Assembly (NCBI GenBank): GCA_051000395.1
Contig: JBPCOI010000083.1
Coordinates: forward strand, 1-10,729
DNA length: 10,729 bases
Origin: JBPCOI01 sp051000395
Lineage (GTDB): Bacteria; Actinomycetota; Actinomycetes; Mycobacteriales; Jatrophihabitantaceae
Direction: 5' to 3'
Part shown: in pieces, positions 6,615-10,729 of the stretch
How positions within the stretch are numbered: the first letter of the stretch is position 1
Layout of the letters: each line of letters begins with the position of its first letter
Notes under the pieces: generated by a model
Databases searched by the model: none
Seen by the model: the letters and a program-made list of their open reading frames with translations, nothing else
What the model was told of the DNA's origin: nothing
Position numbers and translations under genes: made by a program

Positions 6615-7889
6615 TCAGTACCTGCGGGTGATCACGTAACGCTCGGTGCGCACCGCCCGGGCGTCGAGGTAACCGCTCGCGCCGGAGAGGAAGGCCCGCA
6701 GCGCCGGGTCGGTGCTCGCGGCGGCGTCGGCGTCGGCGGCGCCGGGGAGGTAGGTCTCGTCGAGGTCGTGGTTGCCACCGATCGAGCCGTCGCCGCGATG
6801 GACGGTAACCGTCGTGACGTTGGCGCGGTCGGGATTGTCGGCGCCGTCGAGATGCGGCACGACGTCCTCGCGGTTCTCGAGCGCGAGCACCTGGACGGAC
6901 TTGGGCACGGCACCGACGGTGCGTCCGACCGGCGCGCCCGCGGTGAGGACATGGGTCACGTTGAACTGGCCCCTGGTCGTGGCATCCTGGGCGGTCCGGA
7001 CGGCGACCATGCCGCCCTCGCTGTGCCCGACCAGCAGCACCTCGTCGCGCGGACCGACACCGGCCTGCTTCATCGCCTGCAGCACCCCCCGCTCGTAGCT
7101 GGTCTGGCGGCCGGAGACCGCGCGCACGTTGGTGGCCAGGCTGGTGATGTCCGGGTTCTTCGCGTCGAGCTTCCAGTCCTTGGTTCCCGGGATGTCGACG
7201 ATCACCCTGCGCCTGCCAGCCGCGCCGCTCAGGAATCGCACGTCGACCTCGCCGTGCGCGCCGGTGTTGCGCAGCGCGAGCGCGCCGAGCAGGTCGGCGA
7301 GGCAGCGCGGCGGGGTCACCGCCGCGTCGGTGGTGTCCTCGCCTGCCGCCGTCACCGCCGCGTTTCCGTCGGCGAGCAGGGAGAGGAACGCCAGTTCGGC
7401 GGCCATCGCGGCCGAGCCGGTGGTCAGCACGTCCATCAGCTGCGGGTCGGCGGTCAGCAGCGTCTGGGCCGTCCGCGACAGGCTGCCCCCACCGAGCAGG
7501 ACGGCTTGAGCGCGGAGCGAGGCCACCGGCCAGCCTTTGATCGTCCCCAGGAGGTTGTCGAACAGCCACTCGACGTTGCCTGGGCCGCGGTCGCACGTGT
7601 GGTACTCCAGCGCAGCCCTGCCCAGGGATCTGCTCAGCAGCGAGCTGCCGGACTCGGCCGCCGCCAGCGAGTCGACGGCGGCCTGCAGCGAGTCCTGGGC
7701 GACGAGCAGGCCGTGCCAGTCGACGCTGGCCGGTCCGGCGAACAACGACATCGAACAACCGCGGCAGATGTCGGCGACCTCGGCGACGGTCTGCGCTGTG
7801 GCGGCGAACATGCGCCCCGCGACCACGAGATCCTCCAGCTGGGCTTCGATTCCGTCGGCGCCTCCTTTCACGCTGACGCCCTCGCTCAC
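6615..7889 (-). CDS. Alpha/beta-hydrolase with N-terminal helical (WXG-like) region
   Basis: Protein of 424 residues. The C-terminal half is an alpha/beta-hydrolase: strand RRRVIVDIPGTKDW (227-239), nucleophile elbow GHSEGG with Ser290 (288-293), TAGAPVG (316-322), probable acid Asp342 in LENREDVVPHLDG, and probable His374 in GGNHDLDETY. The order Ser-Asp-His and spacing fit an esterase/lipase. The first 170 residues are Ala/Leu-rich and probably helical, with a WHG at 58-60. This resembles the N-terminal secretion-type helical domains of actinobacterial WXG enzymes but is not a firm match. No signal peptide is seen. The GTG start overlaps the stop of the WXG-like gene (GTGA, 7886-7889), so the two are coupled. 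Substrate unknown; candidates are cell-envelope lipids or esters. The internal sequence AAAGGAGG soon after the start has no suitable start codon near it. Confidence 0.87.
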   Translation of the reverse strand: MSEGVSVKGGADGIEAQLEDLVVAGRMFAATAQTVAEVADICRGCSMSLFAGPASVDWHGLLVAQDSLQAAVDSLAAAESGSSLLSRSLGRAALEYHTCDRGPGNVEWLFDNLLGTIKGWPVASLRAQAVLLGGGSLSRTAQTLLTADPQLMDVLTTGSAAMAAELAFLSLLADGNAAVTAAGEDTTDAAVTPPRCLADLLGALALRNTGAHGEVDVRFLSGAAGRRRVIVDIPGTKDWKLDAKNPDITSLATNVRAVSGRQTSYERGVLQAMKQAGVGPRDEVLLVGHSEGGMVAVRTAQDATTRGQFNVTHVLTAGAPVGRTVGAVPKSVQVLALENREDVVPHLDGADNPDRANVTTVTVHRGDGSIGGNHDLDETYLPGAADADAAASTDPALRAFLSGASGYLDARAVRTERYVITRRY

Positions 7890-8164
7890 GAACTGCCACC
7901 CGGCCGCGCTGCCTCGGTGGCGATCCGCCCGGCATGCAGGCGCATGAGATCGGCGGCGACCTCGACCTGATCGGCGCAGTTGATCAGCGCAGTGGCGAGG
8001 TCGTGCGCCTTGGACCGGAACGCGGTCGCGGCGGGCGAGCGCCAGCGGGTAACAGCGACGAGCACGCCGATGCGGACGGCCTCGGCGCGGAGCACCTGAG
8101 CCTGCTGGGCGATCCGCGCGGCCCGGGCGTGCAGTTCACGGGGATCGGGCGCGAAGAAGGACAT
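7886..8164 (-). CDS. WXG100-like small helical protein
   Basis: Protein of 92 residues, the size of an ESAT-6/WXG100 protein. It is predicted almost entirely helical, with two long helices (about 9-36 and 46-82) joined by a turn holding W41-R-S43-P-AA-x-A-F49. The W-x-S/G turn followed by AA and F is the hallmark of the family, here with Ser in place of Gly. No signal peptide is present, as expected for a type VII secretion substrate or partner. It is the first gene of the minus-strand train and overlaps the hydrolase gene by 4 bp, which suggests that the two products work as a pair. No ESX core component lies in the window. The frame stays open to 8389, but the Cys/Arg-rich upstream part does not look coding and the ATG at 8164 starts the helical protein. 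Shine-Dalgarno is weak. Confidence 0.8.
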   Translation of the reverse strand: MSFFAPDPRELHARAARIAQQAQVLRAEAVRIGVLVAVTRWRSPAATAFRSKAHDLATALINCADQVEVAADLMRLHAGRIATEAARPGGSS

Positions 8165-8374
8165 GTCGTGCAGGCTGGCCGCTCGCGTGCTGAACTCGTA
8201 AGCGCATGGCGCAGAATGTGGACGACGCGAGCCGCCATCCACAGCGTGCCGCGCCGTCTTGACGCGAGGCGCCGTGCTTGAATGAGCCAAGCGAATGACA
8301 CCATTGCAATTCGACCGGTTCGCCGTCCGACATGGCCGCCGCAGCCGGTCGCGCAAATCGAAGGAGCACGACGC
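8165..8374. other. Divergent intergenic region
   Basis: This 210-bp stretch separates the minus-strand WXG-like gene from the plus-strand DUF3263 gene and must carry the promoters of both unless they lie inside genes. On the plus strand the best candidate is an extended -10, TG-C-TTGAAT (8275-8283), with TTGACG (8259-8264) only 13 bp before it, too close for a normal -35. No convincing minus-strand promoter is seen. An ATG at 8282 could lengthen the DUF3263 frame, but the added residues do not resemble a family domain. Confidence 0.4.
8361..8366 (+). promoter_or_regulatory. Ribosome binding site of the DUF3263 gene
   Basis: AAGGAG with 8 nt to the ATG at 8375. It decides for this start over the in-frame ATG at 8282. 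Confidence 0.85.
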
Positions 8375-8686
8375 ATGGATTTCGCCCACGCTGCCGCCGG
8401 ACCCGGCGATGGCGTCGCCGAGAAGGTCGTGGCCGACGGGCTGGCTCGTCGCGACCGCGAGATCCTCTCCTTCGAACGGCAGTGGTGGAAGTACGCCGGA
8501 GCCAAGGAGCAGGCGATCCGCGAGCTGTTCGACATGTCGACCACGCGTTACTACCAGGTGCTCAACGCGCTGATCGACACGCCGGGCGCCCTCGCCGCCG
8601 ATCCGATGCTCGTCAAGCGGCTGCGTCGGTTACGGGCCAGCAGGCAGCGTCAGCGTTCGGCCCGCCGCCTCGGTATCGAGGTCTGA
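8375..8686 (+). CDS. DUF3263 protein, helix-turn-helix-like
   Basis: Protein of 103 residues, the normal length for this actinobacterial family. The conserved core runs from DREILSFERQWW (27-38) through AGAKEQAIRELF (41-52) and STTRYYQVLNALI (55-67) to DPMLVKRLRRLR (77-88). The segment AIREL-FDMS-TTRYYQVLNAL has the look of a helix-turn-helix, and the tail is very basic (RASRQRQRSARR), so DNA or RNA binding is plausible; this is inference, and the family function is not established to my knowledge. The start is set by AAGGAG 8 nt upstream. The next gene begins 17 bp after the stop, so the two are very probably cotranscribed. From memory, M. tuberculosis has the same pair as Rv0430 and Rv0431. 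Confidence 0.93.
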   Translation: MDFAHAAAGPGDGVAEKVVADGLARRDREILSFERQWWKYAGAKEQAIRELFDMSTTRYYQVLNALIDTPGALAADPMLVKRLRRLRASRQRQRSARRLGIEV

Positions 8687-8703
8687 ACAGGGCACGCGGC
8701 CGG

Positions 8704-9246
8704 ATGCCCCGTCAGCTGGCGCGCAGGAAGCGGCGGGAGCGTCTGGCCGGGATCGCGCTGGCGGCGCTTGGCATCGCGGTGCTCGTCATCGCCGTGATCG
8801 CGCTGCAGCACCCCGGCAACCGGGGTACGGCCGCCGGCACCATCACCCGCACCATCCCGCCACCGTCTCCACCGAGCACCGTTCTGAAGCCGCCCACACT
8901 GTCGCCCTCGACGGCGCGCACGACGACGAGAACGTCGACGAGCGCACCCACCACCGCGCCGGCGAACCGGTTGCCGCTCGTCGTCCTGAACAACACGACC
9001 GTCCACGGCCTTGCGCAGCAGGCGAAGGCGCGCTTCGAGTCCGGCGGCTGGACGGTGAGCACTACCGGCAACCTCACCAACGACATCATCTCGACCTGCG
9101 CGTACTACGACCCGGCAGTGCCCGGCGCCAAACAGGTGGCGCAGGAACTACGGGCGCAGTTCCCCACGATCAAACGGGTGGAGCCCAAGTTCGGCAGTCT
9201 GCCGCCCGGTCCGATCGTGGTCGTACTCACGCCGGGCTATTCGTAG
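8704..9246 (+). CDS. LytR_C-domain membrane protein, VirR/Cei-like
   Basis: Protein of 180 residues from the ATG at 8704. Order: basic cytoplasmic tail (RQLARRKRRER), one transmembrane helix (about 14-34), a Pro/Thr/Ser-rich linker (about 37-88), then an extracytoplasmic LytR_C domain (about 90-178) with LPLVVLNNTTVHGLAQ at its start, GGWTVSTTGN in the middle and PIVVVLTPGY at the end. The domain holds a single Cys (TCAYYDP). This is the architecture of mycobacterial VirR (Rv0431) and Cei (Rv2700), tied to cell-wall integrity and vesicle release. The DUF3263 neighbour favours the VirR-type position. A role at the membrane/cell-wall interface is therefore likely by analogy, not shown. The frame is open well upstream, but that overlaps the DUF3263 gene and is not coding. 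The Shine-Dalgarno sequence is weak, consistent with coupling to the gene before. Confidence 0.9.
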   Translation: MPRQLARRKRRERLAGIALAALGIAVLVIAVIALQHPGNRGTAAGTITRTIPPPSPPSTVLKPPTLSPSTARTTTRTSTSAPTTAPANRLPLVVLNNTTVHGLAQQAKARFESGGWTVSTTGNLTNDIISTCAYYDPAVPGAKQVAQELRAQFPTIKRVEPKFGSLPPGPIVVVLTPGYS

Positions 9247-9259
9247 CGCGCTGCTGTGC

Positions 9260-9265
9260 GAGGAT
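9260..9265 (+). promoter_or_regulatory. Candidate -10 box upstream of the SAM riboswitch
   Basis: GAGGAT, 23 nt before the first base of riboswitch helix P1, has the spacing expected for a promoter serving the riboswitch and thrC. No good -35 is seen at 16-18 bp. The gap between the LytR_C gene and P1 is only 42 bp, so read-through from upstream is the alternative. Confidence 0.25.
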
Positions 9266-9288
9266 GGACGGACAACCGAACAGCATCG

Positions 9289-9424
9289 CTCATCCAGAGG
9301 GGCAGACGGACCGGCCCGACGAAGCCCCGGCAACCGCGTGCAATGCATCCGCCGAACCGATCGGCGAGAGGCTGCTGCCCGCAGGTGCCAACTCCGGCCC
9401 AGGCGCGAACCTGGGAAAGATGAG
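9289..9424 (+). ncRNA. SAM-I (S-box) riboswitch
   Basis: All S-box parts can be paired by hand. P1: CTCATC (9289-9294) with GATGAG (9419-9424). P2: GGGGC (9299-9303) with GCCCC (9324-9328), then a kink-turn-like internal loop (AGA / GAA) and an upper P2 CGG/CCG. The P2 loop CCGG (9311-9314) can form the pseudoknot with CCGG (9394-9397). P3 starts at the conserved GCAACC (9330-9335) and closes at GGTGCCAA (9384-9391); it is long, with a terminal GCCGA/TCGGC hairpin (9351-9365). P4: CCCAGG (9398-9403) with CCTGGG (9410-9415), loop CGCGAA. It binds S-adenosylmethionine. P1 ends 12 nt before the thrC start, and its 3' strand overlaps the Shine-Dalgarno sequence, so SAM-bound RNA should block translation. 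No separate terminator is visible. Confidence 0.95.
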
Positions 9425-9429
9425 GAAGG
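9422..9429 (+). promoter_or_regulatory. Ribosome binding site of thrC, overlapping riboswitch P1
   Basis: GAGGAAGG lies 7 nt before the GTG at 9437. Its first three bases (9422-9424) are also the end of the P1 3' strand, so the site is partly paired when the riboswitch holds SAM. It decides for the GTG at 9437 over the in-frame ATG at 9338, which lies inside the riboswitch. Confidence 0.8.
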
Positions 9430-9436
9430 CTCTGCC

Positions 9437-10705
9437 GTGACCGCTCTTGTTGATCGTTCCCTCGCCGAGTCGCCGGCGTCCCGGCTCGTCTGCCGCAACT
9501 GTTCGGCCCAGTTTCCGCTGGGCGCTCAGCACGCCTGCTTCGAGTGCTTCGGCCCGCTCGAGATCGGCTATGACCCCGCGGCGCTCGCCCGCGTGACGCG
9601 CGAGGAGATCGAGGCGGGACCGCAGTCGCTGTGGCGCTACGCCGGCCTGCTTCCCGTCGGCCAGGATCCCGCGACCCGCGTGGACTCGGGCACCGGCATG
9701 ACGCCGCTCGTGCGCGCCGACCGGCTGGGGGAGGAACTCGGCTTCACCGCCCCGTTGTGGGTGAAGGACGACTCGGCGAATCCGACGCATTCGTTCAAGG
9801 ACCGGGTCGTGTCCGTGGCGATCACCGCGGCGCGTGAGCTCGGCTTCGAGCGCATCGCGTGCGCGTCCACCGGGAACCTGGCCAACTCGGTGGCGGCGCA
9901 CGCCGCCCGGGTGGGGATGCCGTCCATCGTGTTCATTCCGGCCGACCTCGAGCCCGCCAAGATCGTGCAGACGGCCGTCTACGGCGGGACGCTGGTCGGC
10001 GTCGAGGGTTCCTACGACGACGTCAACCGGCTGTGTTCGGAGCTCGCCGAGACCGACGAGTTCGAGCGGACCGGATTCGTCAACGTCAACGTCCGGCCCT
10101 ACTACGCCGAAGGATCCAAGACCCTGGGCTTCGAAGTGGCCGAGCAGCTCGGCTGGCGGATCCCGGCGCAGGTCCTCGCGCCGATGGCCTCCGGTTCGCT
10201 GCTCACCAAGGTGCACAAGTCGTTCAAGGAACTGGTGGCGGCAGGCCTGGTACCGGCCGCATCGTGGCGGATCTTCGGTGCGCAGTCGGCCGGCTGCGCA
10301 CCGATTGCGACGGCGTTCGTCAACGGCTGGGACGTCGTGCAACCGGTGAAGCCGACCGGCATCGCGAAGTCGCTGAACATCGGCAACCCGGCCGACGGGC
10401 CGTACGCGCTGGACGCGGTGCGTTCGACCGGCGGCGCGATGGCTGCAGTCGACGACGAGCAGATCCGAGAGGGTATCGGCCTGCTGGCCCGCACGACCGG
10501 CATCTTCGCCGAGACCGCCGGCGGGGTGACCGTCGCCGTGTTGCGCAAGCTCGCCGAGACGGGCGCTATCGACACCGGCGTCGAGACGGTCGTCTACAAC
10601 ACCTGCGACGGGCTGAAGACCACCGACGCGATCAGCTCGGACGCGCGTCCCACGGCGATCATCGCGCCGAGCGTGAAGGGTATGCGCGCGGCGGGCCTGC
10701 TGTAG
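9437..10705 (+). CDS. thrC: Threonine synthase, plant-type, PLP-dependent
   Basis: Protein of 422 residues. Threonine synthase converts O-phosphohomoserine and water to threonine and phosphate. Residues 19-37 hold two CxxC pairs (C19/C22 and C34/C37), a probable zinc ribbon seen in the long actinobacterial form of the enzyme. The PLP Schiff-base lysine is K121 in THSFKDR. The substrate-phosphate loop STGNLANS is at 144-151, the PLP-phosphate loop PMASGSL at 249-255, and further conserved blocks are SLNIGNPADGP (312-322), FAETAGGVT (357-365) and NTCDGLK (388-394). It is cytoplasmic and complete. Hom and thrB are not adjacent, unlike the usual hom-thrC-thrB operon, so a second threonine synthase elsewhere in the genome is possible. 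A SAM-I riboswitch directly precedes it, which is unexpected for a pure threonine enzyme. Related fold-type II enzymes such as cysteate synthase show that paralogues can have other reactions. Confidence 0.93.
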   Translation: MTALVDRSLAESPASRLVCRNCSAQFPLGAQHACFECFGPLEIGYDPAALARVTREEIEAGPQSLWRYAGLLPVGQDPATRVDSGTGMTPLVRADRLGEELGFTAPLWVKDDSANPTHSFKDRVVSVAITAARELGFERIACASTGNLANSVAAHAARVGMPSIVFIPADLEPAKIVQTAVYGGTLVGVEGSYDDVNRLCSELAETDEFERTGFVNVNVRPYYAEGSKTLGFEVAEQLGWRIPAQVLAPMASGSLLTKVHKSFKELVAAGLVPAASWRIFGAQSAGCAPIATAFVNGWDVVQPVKPTGIAKSLNIGNPADGPYALDAVRSTGGAMAAVDDEQIREGIGLLARTTGIFAETAGGVTVAVLRKLAETGAIDTGVETVVYNTCDGLKTTDAISSDARPTAIIAPSVKGMRAAGLL

Positions 10706-10729
10706 CCGCCGCGCCGGGGGTGGCTGGGC

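Noticed and set aside
4442..6631. Plus-strand open frame of about 730 codons antisense to the acyl-CoA ligase
   Set aside because: The opposite strand carries a complete ligase with all ANL motifs; the antisense translation is His/Arg/Asp/Val-rich with no motif.
6603..7970. Plus-strand open frame of about 455 codons antisense to the hydrolase, and a similar minus-strand frame from 7935 to 6532
   Set aside because: Low-complexity translations; the minus-strand hydrolase frame has the GHSEGG motif and ordered triad.
8282..8374. Longer N-terminus for the DUF3263 protein starting at the ATG at 8282
   Set aside because: No Shine-Dalgarno sequence before it, while AAGGAG stands 8 nt before the ATG at 8375, and the added residues are outside the usual family length.
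9289..9424. SAM-IV riboswitch as an alternative class
   Set aside because: The P2 kink-turn, P2-loop/J3-4 CCGG pseudoknot, the GGTGCCAA block and P4 placed inside P1 fit SAM-I. A covariance search with the SAM-I and SAM-IV models would settle it.
9338..9436. Longer N-terminus for threonine synthase from the ATG at 9338
   Set aside because: It lies inside the riboswitch aptamer and encodes an Arg-rich stretch; GTG 9437 has a good Shine-Dalgarno sequence and leads straight to the Cys motif.
10706..10729. Terminator after threonine synthase
   Set aside because: The 24 remaining bases are GC-rich without a complete stem or T tract; too short to judge.

Overview
The window is chromosomal DNA from a high-GC actinobacterium. 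Evidence: strongly GC-rich third codon positions, frequent GTG starts, a DUF3263 gene next to a LytR_C-domain membrane protein (a pair I recall from mycobacteria as Rv0430/Rv0431), a lipoprotein with an Ala/Ser/Thr-rich linker, and a WXG-like small protein. The sequence alone does not fix the genus. No CRISPR array, tRNA, rRNA, intact insertion sequence or phage gene is visible.

Layout. Bases 1-235 hold no convincing gene but contain a GC-rich hairpin and three copies of a CAAGATC word. A plus-strand gene (236-1897) encodes a large FAD-dependent dehydrogenase/reductase. It converges, with 5 bp between stop codons, on a long minus-strand gene train covering 8164 down to 1903. In transcription order the train is: WXG-like protein; alpha/beta-hydrolase (4-bp overlap); AMP-forming acyl-CoA ligase (70-bp gap); CynX/NimT-type MFS transporter; hotdog acyl-CoA thioesterase (ATGA overlap); SRPBCC protein; and a lipoprotein that may have its own leaderless promoter. 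Ligase, thioesterase and transporter together suggest handling of a carboxylic acid or its CoA thioester, but the substrate cannot be read from the sequence.

From 8165 the gene order is divergent. On the plus strand lie a DUF3263 protein with a helix-turn-helix-like core, a single-pass VirR/Cei-like LytR_C protein, a SAM-I (S-box) riboswitch and a plant-type threonine synthase with an N-terminal four-Cys zinc-ribbon-like motif.

The most interesting item is the last one. A riboswitch that senses S-adenosylmethionine sits 12 nt from the start codon of an enzyme annotated by family as threonine synthase. The 3' strand of its P1 helix overlaps the Shine-Dalgarno sequence, which predicts direct translational shut-off by SAM. 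This raises the question of whether the enzyme serves threonine synthesis or a step closer to methionine. The second is the WXG-like protein/hydrolase pair, which looks like a candidate type VII (ESX)-associated enzyme cassette without local secretion genes.
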